Source: Amphiura filiformis (lineage: Eukaryota; Echinodermata; Ophiuroidea; Amphilepidida; Amphiuridae). From it: a DNA stretch of 64,000 nt. This document shows positions 20,705-32,337 of this stretch, in pieces. The position numbers and the translations under genes are program-made. Numbering within the stretch: the stretch's first letter is position 1; each line of letters begins with the position of its first letter. The notes under the pieces are model-generated. The model worked only from the letters and a program-made list of their open reading frames with translations, had not been told where the DNA came from and made no database searches. The stretch lies in contig NC_092631.1 of NCBI RefSeq assembly GCF_039555335.1, positions 5,964,481 to 6,028,480 on the forward strand. Direction: 5' to 3'.

Positions 20705-23177
20705 CAATGAACTCAAAAACAACAAACATGGGAGACAACACTTTTTTGTGGTGGTCATGTTCTATACCAACCGAGAGATCATTTGGTTTATTTATAAAGA
20801 ATATCCTCTATGGGATTTCTTAAGTATCTCATACCAAAGAAAAATGCCCCGACACCAGACACAACCATAATCTGCGCGTATTTAAAGGCACATTATTTCT
20901 TATGACGTTATTAGCACTATAGTAATCTAACAACTTCTAGATTCCATGGGAAAGTGACCCATGACCCGGACAAGACCATAATCCGCAGCCATTTCCGGGC
21001 ACATGTTATTCCCTATGATAAATGCCCAAAAGCCAAACATGACCATAATTTGCGCTAATTAAGGGCACAAGTTACCATATACCATTGTTCATCATCCCGG
21101 GGTTCATCATATTTCTAATATTCGCTAATTAGCACTATATATCTTATACCATAGGCCTATAATTGAGCCCAAAAGGTCCCAAAACGCAGACAAAACTATC
21201 ACGCGCTAATTGAAAGGCCATCGCCATATGGAATCATTATCGTGTGTATTTTATAACACTCAATTCAATACTTTACGCAGATTTCAAATAATGACCATGT
21301 CATTTGCCATGATTTGTCATAAATGCATATAATTAATGCAGAATATCATTGAAAGTCGAAAAATAACTGCATGTATGCGTCTTCGTTTATGGACATGAAA
21401 AGTTTTGCTTCAATCATTTCATGTATTTATTTCCGATAGGTACAGTTAATTGGTATGTATTTACCACAATGCCTCGGAAACTGTTGACATACATGTACCA
21501 GGCTTATGTCTTTAACTTCAACAACCATTTTTGATTTGTTTTGTTTTTGTTTTTGATTATGCAGTAAACCTGGTAGACAGTGGTAAAGTGCTTTTTCTTT
21601 AACTTTGGCTACTTTTTGATTTTATGATAAAGTGCCTACTTGACGCCAACAGAAACATTCTTTTTTGTGGAATTATTTAGCTTACATATTTTCAGACTTT
21701 AGAATTTGCTATGAATTCAAAGTCATATCAAACTTATTTTGAACTTGTTGACTTATTAACTTATTTCTATACGTCTGGTTCTCCTTTCCATTGTGAACCA
21801 TTTTTCTCCAGTGTTTTGCGCTGAGAGACATATTTAGTTTAACACGCCCGCTCTATGCAGTGTTTAAGGCTCAAGTCTATACAATTGAAAACTTTTAGAC
21901 TTAAACTTGAATGCAAAATTATAATCACTTGCTGACTTGCGAGTTATCTTTAGTGTCCCCACTTGTTATGATAAACATGTTTTATTAAACATGTTAAGCC
22001 ATTCCATTAATTTCAATTAAGCCTGCAAGGCTTGATAATCTTTACTTCAATTCTTATGTTATGCATGAATTCGAAGTTACCTCATTTCGTGAACATTTTG
22101 ACAGTTATTGTGATATTTCTGTATACACAATTGTAAGCTTTTAGACTTAAACTTGGAATTCACAATTATAATCACTTGCTGACTTGCGAGTTATTATCTT
22201 ATCCATGTCCCCATTTGTTATGATAAACATGTTTTATTAAACATGTTAAGCCATTAAATTAAGTTCAATTAAGCCTGCAAGGCTTGATAATATTTACTTC
22301 AATTCTTATGTTATGCATGATTCGAAGTTACCTCATTTTGTGAACATTTGACATTTATTGTGATATTTCTGTATATACGATTGAAAGTTTTTATAGACTT
22401 AAACTTGAATTCACATTTATAATCACTTGCTGACTTGCGAGTTATTATCTTATCCGTGTCCCCACTTGTTATGATAAACATGTTTTATTAAACATGTTAA
22501 GCCATTAAATTCAATTCAATTAAGCCTGCAAGGCTTGATTATATTTACTTCAATTCTTATATTGTTATGCATGAATTCGAAGTGAACATTTGACATTTAT
22601 TATATGATATTTCTGTTTCAAATGATTAACTTGAAAACGTTTAACGCTCTGATAAAACATTTAATGTTTGTGTTAATTTAAACCGCATAATTTAGCATTA
22701 AACATGTTTACAAAGTTACGTAAAACTTATAACCAATTGATTATTCTTACTTACTTTCCACTAAAACCTGTAAACTTATACATGACTCACTGTTACTTTA
22801 CTTTCACTTAACATGTACATTTATTGGGCGTGGAGGGTGGGTTTTTCAATAGAAGTTGATCTCTCGATGATAAAACATGATATGAATGAGTCAAAAAGCC
22901 CACTTGCATTTGACCAGCTACAATTATGCCAAGTGATTGGTTGTATCATAGCAACAACAAAACCCTTTAACAAAACCATTATGATTGCAACAAAACCCTG
23001 CACCTGTTTTTACATGGGTGAACGCATATCTGAAAACACTGATGTGCATAACTCCCAAGTGGATCAACGGCTTAACCCATATTATACACAAGGGTAAAAA
23101 CCCATTTATACGCCTGGCCAAAAATTTTCTCCCCATTGACAATCTGGTTTTAATTCGACTTCGCTTAATTAAACGCC
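20705..23177 (+). mobile_element. Helitron2/Helentron-like unit 1 (2.5 kb, non-autonomous)
   Basis: It begins CAATGAACTCAAAAACAACA after ATTGT and ends TTAATTAAACGCC before ATTGT. The 5' word ATTGTCAATG is repeated in inverse form (CATTGACAAT, 23134-23143) about 35 bases before the 3' end. A hairpin follows, TTTAATT (23148-23154) with AATTAAA (23167-23173), four bases from the end. Asymmetric inverted ends plus a 3' hairpin are features of Helitron2/Helentron elements. The first 666 bp and last 336 bp are shared with unit 2. The middle carries 247-bp tandem repeats. No Rep/helicase coding. Confidence 0.55.
21865..22620 (+). repeat. 247-251-bp tandem repeat, three units
   Basis: The word GCTGACTTGCGAG recurs at 21931, 22178 and 22429. 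Each unit holds the short palindromes AACATGTTTTATTAAACATGTT-like and AAGCCTGCAAGGCTT. The array lies inside unit 1 and is absent from unit 2, which has different tandem repeats at the equivalent place. Confidence 0.8.
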
Positions 23178-25939
23178 ATTGTCAATGAACTCAAAAACAA
23201 CAAACATGGGAGACAACACTTTTTGTGGTGGTCATGTTCTATACCAACCGAGAGATCATTTGGTTTATTTATAAAGAATATCCTCTATGGGATTTCTTAA
23301 GTATCTCATACCAAAGAAAAATGCCCCGACACCAGACACAACCATAATCTGCTTGGCGTATTTAAAGGCACATTATTTCTTATGACGTTATTAGCACTAT
23401 AGTAATCTAACAACTTCTAGATTCCATGGGAAAGTGACCCATGACCCGGACAAGACCATAATCCGCAGCCATTTCCGGGCACATGTTATTCCCTATGATA
23501 AATGCCCAAAAGCCAAACATGACCATAATTTGCGCTAATTAAGGGCACAAGTTACCATATACCATTGTTCATCATCCCCGGGGTTCATCATATTTCTAAT
23601 ATTCGCTAATTAGCACTATATATCTTATACCATAGGCCTATAATTGAGCCCAAAAGGTCCCAAAACGCAGACAAAACTATCACGCGCTAATTGAAAGGCC
23701 ATCGCCATATGGAATCATTATCGTGTGTATTTTATAACACTCAATTCAATACTTTACTCAGATTTCAAATAATGACCATGTCATTTGCCATGATTTGTCA
23801 TAAATGCATATAATTAATTCAGAATATCATTGAAAGCCGAAAAATAACTGCCAAACAAGTTCCTTCATTTCAAAAGGAACTTGCTTAACACCCGCCCCTT
23901 TTTTTTCAATTTCAATGATTGCAATGGATGCAACATGGAACATGCAGCATGAAGCTGGCGGGCGCTATTCGGCTTTATAGGAAAAAGAATTATTTCACTT
24001 GTGGAGCTTGAGTTGATGATTGCGATTTTAGAGTGGCACAAGATTGGCCAACATAATTACACAAATTACTTTTTGGGTTAAGCGATTAGCACCTCGAGAA
24101 CTGATTTTAAGCATTGAAGTGGCTAAATGCTTTACAGTATATTTTATTTCTTATACGGGTTTCACTTAATTGTTGAATAAAATAAACCCATACTTTGAAA
24201 TCATACATATCAAACACAACTTCCTATACCAATCCTTTGGATTTAATACTGTCACTGATACCGAATAGATGCAATTGGAACGAAAAAAAACCTAATCAAA
24301 ACCTTCGTGGGATAAAAGCAGGAAAACCTTCCAATTGCAGCGTGTATCGCTTCAATATTTACAAAGGATTTTCATACAGGATCTATATACATTTTTTCTT
24401 TTATGAACTTGGTTTATCATTTCGCCTTTGCCAACTGTGAGGTTCATAGCAAGAGTGTTATATCAATATATGTTACCTACTGGCTTTATTATGCATTTCA
24501 CGCATTACGTTTCAATTTGTATCCCCAAGGAAACCAAATTAAATGCATTTTAGACTGCTTAATCTTGTACTGTATACTTGTAGTTCATTGTCCTTTTTTG
24601 GACATTGTTTTACTCTGGTGATGATCATGCCATTTCCAAATAAAGTTTGCTTGACTTTGTTTTGTGACTACAAACTACTTGCATTGGTTTTGTTTTCATC
24701 TGAGCTTCCATCAATTGCCAATTCCATGCTGTCACACCCCTGACAATTATGTTGATGATGCGGTGATGCGACTATTAATATTATAATCGACTGTGCATCG
24801 ATTTTAACGGTTTACAACATCGTTCATCTAAACACGTAATAATTCCTGCATATGTGAGAGACGTTCGCACATCCGGTCCTTGCGATTTGGTAGAAGAATT
24901 TAAATATCACAGATACACATAGGTCATGTGGTTCTTGAGTTATGTTGTAAAGAATGTTGAAACAACAACACTTTTGTAAGACGTGTGGACTTACCAACTC
25001 CTTAACAACAATACAATAATCCAACACGTTTTCACGGTATATGATTTGTAGAATGAACTTTGCCAAACATCAACGTGTTATTTTTCCCTGATATATTGAT
25101 TTAGATAACGAATCAATATATATCCAAGTGTTCATATATGTCCAAGCGTTCCTGCGTGAAATTGTTTTTAATTTCCATGAGATCATGAACTTCGCCTTGT
25201 GAAGTACATGTACTGTCAATTGTCGCTTGTTGTAGACTGAACTTTATACCGTGCATGATGTCCACTACACATTTGGCCATATCCCACTCGATATTGTTCA
25301 TGTTCGTAATGTTCACAAGTGGCCTACAATGTATATGCTAATTCCACAACTTCAACACTATGAATTTCTGAAATGAAAGAAAAATACACAGCAAGAGACA
25401 ACTGATGCTATACACTGTATGTCTTATACTACTATTTTATGATATGCAGATATGATTTGTCTGTTAGTGTCTGTTCTGCCATGTTTCTTTTTTGGACGTC
25501 TGTAACTTGTAAATATAGGCCTACGCCTTTGTTTTTATTTTTAAAACGCCTATTTGTTATAAAATTGTTTTAACATTGTAGCTCATTGTATGCATGTGGA
25601 TTCGCAAGCGTGACCTTCGCCCTTTCAACTTAGGCTTGTCTTACTACATTAGTTGTTTAACTATAATGTAAATGGTGGCCAACATCACAACGCACTATGC
25701 CATTAGTGGCTTCCTCATATAACTGCTCCTCCTACTTTGTTTACTAAAATCAACATGTTTCTCATCTACTTTGTATAATCATGTATTCCTTGCCCGTTGC
25801 CTACATACATATCTTATAGCATATTTGATGTGTCCGCATACTTTATAATACCACCTCAGTATAAACATGAATGCCTATATACACAGTTCACCTTTTTAGT
25901 ATAGGCCTATACTCAAAATATATTTCTTGCCTGTACTGA

Positions 25940-26450
25940 ATATGCCATGTGGTATGCCTATATGTTCCGCATTATTAGCCAGTACCTAAGGTATTTCCTA
26001 ACCCTGTAATAAGCATAAGGGTTCTCAGATTTTACATCTGCACAAGTCAATTTGTTTTTGTTTGTTTTTTGTTTTGTTTTTCATTCTTTTTAGCTAGGCC
26101 TCTCGTTATTTACCCTATACTTGCACTCCAAACGTCATAACCATCGATGGAGTATAACAACCACCTCAAAAGAATTTTAATGCATGCCACTACAATATTT
26201 TGATATGCCTATGTTCCATATTATCAGCCAATGCCTAAGGTATTTGCTACACACTGTAATAAGCATTTAAGGGTTCTCAAATTTTACAATTGTACGAGAC
26301 AATTTTTGTTTTTATCATTCTTTTTAACCAAGCCTCTCGTGCTTTATTCGATACTTGCACTCCAAACGTCCTAAACCATCGGTGGAGTTGTGTGAATGCA
26401 CGAATTCAATATAACCCGTATTAATTGGCAACCACCCAAAGAATCTCTTT
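25940..26450 (+). repeat. About 240-bp tandem repeat, two diverged units
   Basis: GTAATAAGCATAAGGGTTCTCA near 26010 recurs as GTAATAAGCATTTAAGGG near 26255, with matching flanks (GCCTCTCGT, CACTCCAAACGTC). It lies inside unit 2. Confidence 0.6.
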
Positions 26451-26639
26451 AAACGCATGTAATTTATAATTTTTTGATATTAGGCCTAAGGCCTACTATA
26501 CTCAATTCCATTTATTTTTTTTTATTTATTTTTCTTCTTGCACTATATTACCTGTATGTATTCTTTGATATAGTTGTATTAAATTGTATAATGCTGATCC
26601 ACTAATCGGTCATTTCTACCTTGTTACTAATTTATGTTT

Positions 26640-27100
26640 TTGAAAGACTATTTATATATTTTACTGCATATCTATATTATATCATTACCCTTACAATTTT
26701 GTTTCATTTTAATCTACTAGATGCTATTACTGTATCTGGTATGCTTATTCTTTTTATATATTACTTAAACTTCAATTTCCTTATTTGTGACCTAAGTGAC
26801 CATCCCTATTTGTTTAACCTCCAGAAAAATAAGATATTTTTTCTTGTTGGCCTTCCTTACTTCCCGTTTTTGTATTTTACTGCATATCTATATTATGTCT
26901 ATCATTACCTTTACAAATGGGGTTTCATTTTGCTATTACTGTATCTGGTATGCTTATTATTTTTATATTTATATTAGGCCTATTACTTATACTTCCCTTT
27001 TCCTTATTTGCGACTTAAGTGACCATCTCTATTTGTTTACCTCCAGAAAATAAGATATATTTTCTTGTTTGCCTTCTTTATTTCCCGTTTTACAGCAATT
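26640..27100 (+). repeat. About 220-bp tandem repeat, two units
   Basis: TATTTTACTGCATATCTAT recurs at about 26655 and 26873, and AAGTGACCATCCCTATTTG recurs near 26796 and 27019 with T for C. The overlapping hydrophobic open frames are products of this T-rich repeat rather than membrane proteins. Confidence 0.65.
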
Positions 27101-28776
27101 GTTCACATCTATTGTTAATCTGGTTAGTTTCTTATGTTATTCAGATGTCAGTTCTAGTAGCTTTTTTATCCTTTCATTTACTTGATAAGATCCAGACTCT
27201 GCCATTATATAGAGCTGGTCTATCTCTCTTGATAAACAATAGTTTTTCTTTCTCCTTATTCTGTTTTTCATTATAAATAGAACCATGAATTTAGTGCAAC
27301 CTCCTTGACCCTACCATTTGTTGCTTAATTACATTTGTTCCCCGCTAGTCCTGCTTGTACTTATTGCCTACCATAATTAATACAACTTTTATATCCTGAA
27401 TATTCGTGTTTAGGCCTATTATTTTTGACGAAACCATGTCAATCTGAAGCGTCATTAATTCGAACTTGTGTGATACTAATTCGGGGTTTTTACGTACTCT
27501 CTCAACTCGCAATAACTCGAGGATGAATCTGACCGTGCATTTGTATATAAATTGATCCCCCAGTATACAGAAGGTACCATAGGTCCTACTACTTGCCCTC
27601 CGTCTTACACATCCCATGTGCTCGTGTATATTGAGCATGTTTGAAATTAATCTATTTAACCACATAATAATATTAATTCATATTATTCATAATTATTCGA
27701 TCAACTGAAATGCCCCCGCTGGCACTATTTAATGTTTTAATTAACTCGCCTCCTATCTTATGCCTTTACGCACTCATTTCTTGGCACTGCTTATAGATGT
27801 TATACGCGTATTTTAATAGATGTTATACGTAAGGCTTACATTTAATAAAATTTTCAAAAGATACGAGATAAAGTATAATAGTTGCTTAATCTTTTGCTAT
27901 ATGTATGTCACCCTTATAACTTAATCGCTGTCCTTCGTGGTGATCCTCCTTATTGCTATTTCTGTTATTTATTATTATCATTATTATTTCATCGTATAAA
28001 TTAACAGATTATAATCATAACTTGCCTACTCAAGTCCTCTGTCTCTTCCATACCGAAAGACAAAGATTCCACCATGATGACGCCCGTCCGTCCTGCTTTA
28101 CCATCACAATCTATGTAACATTCTACTTGCACTCGATACACTGATTGTTTTACTGTTGCCATTTTGTTAATATCCTGTTAGGAGATTCCTATACATTGCC
28201 ATAGAGCGAATGCAAGCATTAAACATGCCACTGTTTTATATTGACATGCAGCTATTTAACCATAGATGCTTTAACCATTTTTCAATAGAAGTTGATCTCT
28301 CGATGATAAAACATGATATGAATGAGTCAAAAAGCCCACTTGCATTTGACCAGCTACAATTATGCCAAGTGATTGGTTGTATCATAGCAACAACAAAACC
28401 CTTTAACAAAACCATTATGATTGCAACAAAACCCTGCACCTGTTTTTACATGGGTGAACGCATATCTGAAAACACTGATGTGCATAACTCCCAAGTGGAT
28501 CAACGGCTTAACCCATATTATACACAAGGGTAAAAAACCCATTTATACGCCTGGCCAAAAATTTTCTCCCCATTGACAATCTGGTTTTAATTCGACTTCG
28601 CTTAATTAAACGCCATTGTGTGACATTAGAGCACATCAGACATATTGAATTGCATTCTGAATACGAAGAATATCCTTCTGATATCAAATAATTTTGATTT
28701 TTTTGAAATTCGCAATGTATAAATACACATTTTATGGCAAATGATTAAAAGTTGATATTTTTGATATTTAACAGTA

Positions 28777-29972
28777 GGTCATGTTTTTTATGTTGGGCAC
28801 CAATTGCGTTGCATGTGTATTTTTCAAGCGAATCACATGTTTTTACAGGTTTGGTACTATAACTTCAAAAGTTTACATTAGAACCCAATTAAAAGTATAT
28901 ATTCTGAGAGCATATACTCGGATGATTTCAGAAACGAAACAATGGGAGTCATTATACAGGGTGGCCCATAAAATATACAGGGTGTAACAAGCAAAATAAG
29001 GATGAAAATATTAATTCAGTTAGGGTGTCACCCCGCATTACATCGATAATGTAAAAATTCGACAAATGTTTAAAATAGCTAACTTAATTGCCCACCCAGT
29101 CATATGGAACTTATGGCGGTCAAGTAATTAGAAATGTAGATACAGGGTTGTCAAAAATATATCTATATTTATATAAATTTCTTCAAAACACACCTTATTT
29201 GGCACTGGAAATGCAGATTTTCATGATTGAGAGATGTAACTAGATGTAAAATAAGCTCAACAATCCAGTTTTGAAAGTTAAAAGAGAATTCGACAAAGCG
29301 TTTTTGTATAATTTGACTTTTTGGACCAAAATTGAGTGTGAGGGCGCTCTTTTAGATTTGTCGCAAACCTTTTATGTTTTACTAGTTTTTTGTTTACTAA
29401 AGTAAAGAGGATCACAACCAAGGTCTGCTTAAGAAATTTGAGCCTTTTATCATGTTTTGTTTGCCCGTAGCACCCTTTTGAATGTTCCCTACATTAAATC
29501 CCTATTCAAATGCATAGAGGTCAATGAACTTTATTAGTGTAGCAACAAGTAATTAGTAAATTTTAATTGTCTAATTAACAAATACTGAGGCAATGAATGC
29601 TAAACATGATATCATTTAGCCGAGACCAAGTTCAGAAATAAGTACAAAATAGAAATCCATCAATAATGTTTATTGAAGATCATGTGGCGGAGGATCACCA
29701 TTGTACAGCATTGTGATCCTCCACCACATGATCCTCCATCACATGAGCCACCCCTGACTAATTAGACTTAACGAGTTGCAGTAATTAGTACAAATGAAAA
29801 TCATAAATTTTTGTTTCAGAAATTGAAAGGCCAATGTCTAAGGAACAAAATAGTACTAGAAAAGCTCATAATAAACATCAAATAAATAAACGACATGCAT
29901 GTTAACATGTCTTGATGAGTAAGAATGCAACAGAGCCACCCTTTTTAGGTGCCCAGTATAAAAAACATGACC
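28777..29972 (-). mobile_element. 1.2-kb DNA element, copy 2 (inverted relative to copy 1)
   Basis: Flanked by AGTA (28773-28776 and 29973-29976). The ends GGTCATGTTTTTTATGTTGG and the inverse of CCAGTATAAAAAACATGACC match copy 1 at 17557-18732 along the whole length in reverse orientation, including the TGTGGCGGAGGATCAC hairpin at about 29682. Removing the element and one AGTA restores the palindromic host element exactly. Confidence 0.75.
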
Positions 29973-30448
29973 AGTAGTCGAAATAAACTTTATAAATCTG
30001 ATGATTTTTACTTAAAGTGTATGTAGGAGGGATGAAAAGCCGACGTTCAATTGAAAATGTTGACCTTTCGTATTGAAGATATGGGTTTTTTTTTCCAAAA
30101 CACCAGAAAAAATTAGGTCTTTCAGGGAAAAAATCCATATCTTCAATATGAAAGGTCAAAATTTTCAATTGATCGTCGGCTTTTTCTCCCAGCTATACAT
30201 ACACTTTAAGAATATATTGATCATTAGATTTATAAAATTTACTTCGAGTACTGTTATATATCAAAAATGTGAAAAATATCAAATTTTAATAATTTGTCAT
30301 AAAATTTGTATTATATCATGAATTTCAAAAATGAAAATTATTTGATATCAGAAAGACATTCTTCAGTATTCAGAATGCAATTTGATATGTCTGATGTGCT
30401 CTCATGTCCCACAAAAATACTGTCAAACGCTCATTCCAGATCCCTTAA

Positions 30449-30970
30449 TTTTGTTCAAGTTCTTTTAAAAAATTCTTTGTGACCCTCGTCAATTTTGCTA
30501 ATTTTTTGTCAGGAAATTTCTAGGAGAAACATAAAATAATTTCTGGGAGAACCCTCCCTTACAGCATGTATTGGAGGTAGACGAAACCATGTACCTATAG
30601 GTGGCCTACACCTATATGGAGTCATTTTAGACAGTCACAAACTCGCATAGTGGCTGGAGTCTGCTTCTAGAGTCACCCTGACTCAAGATTTGGCATCCTA
30701 ATAAATAAGTTTCAACAATTTTTTACAAGATAATATTTGAAAAATATACTAATATTTCTTTATTTCTTTCTTTAATTATTATAACCGAAAGTAATTATAA
30801 TGACCTATAAAAAGTTTACTTTGGCTGGTGTTGACTGTGTAACATTTATCGGTGAAGCGGTCCATGAAACTTTTGTCAAAAAATGCTTACAAGGTGTATC
30901 TGGTTGTTACATCATCATATAGTGCTTGCAAGTTGGCTCCTTCTTGGTTTGTCAAGCCAGATTTGGTTCT
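30449..30970. other. Intergenic, nothing recognised
   Basis: AT-rich sequence between the nested element and the next MITE. There is no open frame of note, no strong inverted repeat and no tandem repeat. Confidence 0.4.
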
Positions 30971-30974
30971 TTAA

Positions 30975-31861
30975 AGGGCAGGTCTATATCCAAAACAAGT
31001 TGATCTCTACTTGAAGAGAATAATTATTACATTACAAGTTGACACTTGTTGCAATTTTTTTTTGCGTATTTCTCCTGAAAAAGGAGAAATTGTGTGGGTA
31101 AAGTTCAGCCTCGACGTGTTCTTCTCCCGCTTGAAGCGTGCACGTGTTCTCCCCGCTTGACTGATGACGTAGGTAAATGAAGCGGACACTTTATCGTGCT
31201 CACATCATACAATCACAATCACTTTTACAAGTTTGACATTAGCAACAATGAGTTGTACTATCACTTACCATAACAATGCTGCATAACAATATGCACGCTA
31301 TTGTTCTCTTTCGGGAACAAAGCCCACACAGTAATTGTTACAATGCGTTTGCTTTGTAATATTTCATCCAGCTGAAACTATAGATCAGATACATAAGTTT
31401 GTGGACTAACATGGTTTATATGCTGGTCTCAGATAAAATTCTAAGCCCAAATGTATTTATTTTTTAGGCCTAATATTTCTCATGATATTGATATACATAT
31501 GAATTGTAATATCACAATTGTCTAATATATAAAAAAGAAGCGGCTGATTTTATCCATATGTTTAAAACCATGAAATTTGTAATACTTAATTTGGAATTTT
31601 TTCTGTGAACAGCAACAGTATACGTTCTGTCCATTGAGAGCGTTTATAGTCCCTTTTCTCTCCGCGTGCACATCTCATTTCATGCCGCCACCGGTTTTCT
31701 AGGCTAAATCTGTCTCTGCTCAAGGAACTCACCGCTTAAGTTGTTTTTTGCGGAATATCAATTTTAAACGTCTAATTTTCTAAAAAAAGGAGTCATTTTC
31801 ATTGTGCTCATAATATTAGCTTGCCAATGATATGATGTTGTTTTCGCTATAGACCTGCCCT
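30975..31861. mobile_element. 887-bp Kolobok-type MITE (TTAA target)
   Basis: TTAA stands on both sides (30971-30974, 31862-31865). The termini AGGGCAGGTCTATA and TATAGACCTGCCCT are perfect 14-bp inverted repeats. The RGG start with TTAA duplication fits Kolobok. No coding was found. It abuts the broken end of a reverse transcriptase remnant. Confidence 0.8.
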
Positions 31862-31865
31862 TTAA

Positions 31866-32325
31866 GTCAGGCCTGATGTAACATCAACCCAGGAAGAATG
31901 TTGACCGTTGACAGAGACAGCTTGGGAGCGGTTTGCTAGAAAAGTGTTGATCCAAAGTATAGTAGACCCTCTGATGCCATAATAATGGAGCTTGGCAGAC
32001 AAAGTTGGTGGGAATCTTTGTCAAACGCTTTGCTAAAATCCAAATCCAATAAAATGATGTCAGTTTGCCCCTGGTGTTGAAGGGTGGAGGCCCAATCATT
32101 TACAGAAGTGATGAATTGGGTGACTGTTGAGAGTCGTTCCCTAAATCCATGTTGAGAATATAGCAGAATTTTATGGTGGCTGAGGTGCTTTGCCATATGA
32201 CCCAAGACGATGTGTTCAAGGACTTTACAACACAAGCAGGTAAACGAAATAGGCCTGTAATTTGCTGGGTCTGACTTGGTGCCCTTCTTGAAGATCCACA
32301 GTCCTCAGTATAAAATGTCAGGTGT
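31866..32325 (-). pseudogene. Non-LTR retrotransposon reverse transcriptase fragment
   Basis: On the minus strand the text reads IFKKGTKSDPANYRPISF, CCKVLEHIVLGHM, YSQHGFRE, then DLDFSKAFDK, and after a frameshift near 32020 LHYYGIRG, WINTFLANRSQAVSVNG and VDVTSG. These are standard reverse transcriptase blocks of CR1/Jockey-type elements. The YADD catalytic block and everything after it are missing: the sequence stops where the TTAA MITE begins. It is only a fragment of one domain. Confidence 0.85.
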
Positions 32326-32337
32326 TTGGTTGTCTTT

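Larger units (their letters stand above)
23183..28614 (+). mobile_element. Helitron2/Helentron-like unit 2 (5.4 kb), head-to-tail with unit 1
   Basis: It has the same 5' start and 3' end as unit 1, joined to it by a single ATTGT at 23178-23182. The 5' block (23183-23851) is about 99% identical to 20705-21370 by eye, with about seven differences. The 3' block 28278-28614 matches 22842-23177. The 3' hairpin is TTTAATT (28586) with AATTAAA (28604). The 4.4-kb middle is AT-rich; its small open frames are hydrophobic by composition and match nothing I know. Confidence 0.5.
20669..30444 (+). mobile_element. Palindromic TTAA (Kolobok-like) element, expanded by nested insertions
   Basis: TTAA stands at 20665-20668 and 30445-30448. 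The inner ends GGGATGGGGTATGAACGTTT and AACGCTCATTCCAGATCCC are inverted repeats. The pieces belonging to it are 20669-20704, 28620-28776 and 29977-30444, about 660 bp in all, matching the palindromic copy at 47626-48196. Between the pieces lie a 7.9-kb insertion and a 1.2-kb insertion. TTAA duplication with GGG termini fits the Kolobok superfamily; piggyBac elements usually start CCC. No transposase is present. Confidence 0.7.

Noticed and set aside
22813..23188. Open frames of 60-94 codons repeated at 28210-28542
   Set aside because: They are shared because they lie in the repeated 3' end of the Helitron-like units; no protein resemblance, and overlapping frames are open on both strands.
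20705..23851. The 670-bp direct repeats as LTRs of a retrotransposon
   Set aside because: There is no primer-binding site after the first copy, no polypurine tract before the second and no TG...CA ends. The same 3' 336-bp block recurs after the second unit, which fits a tandem dimer better.
26621..27276. Hydrophobic open frames that look like membrane proteins
   Set aside because: They fall on T-rich tandem repeats of about 220 bp; hydrophobicity follows from composition and no family motif is present.
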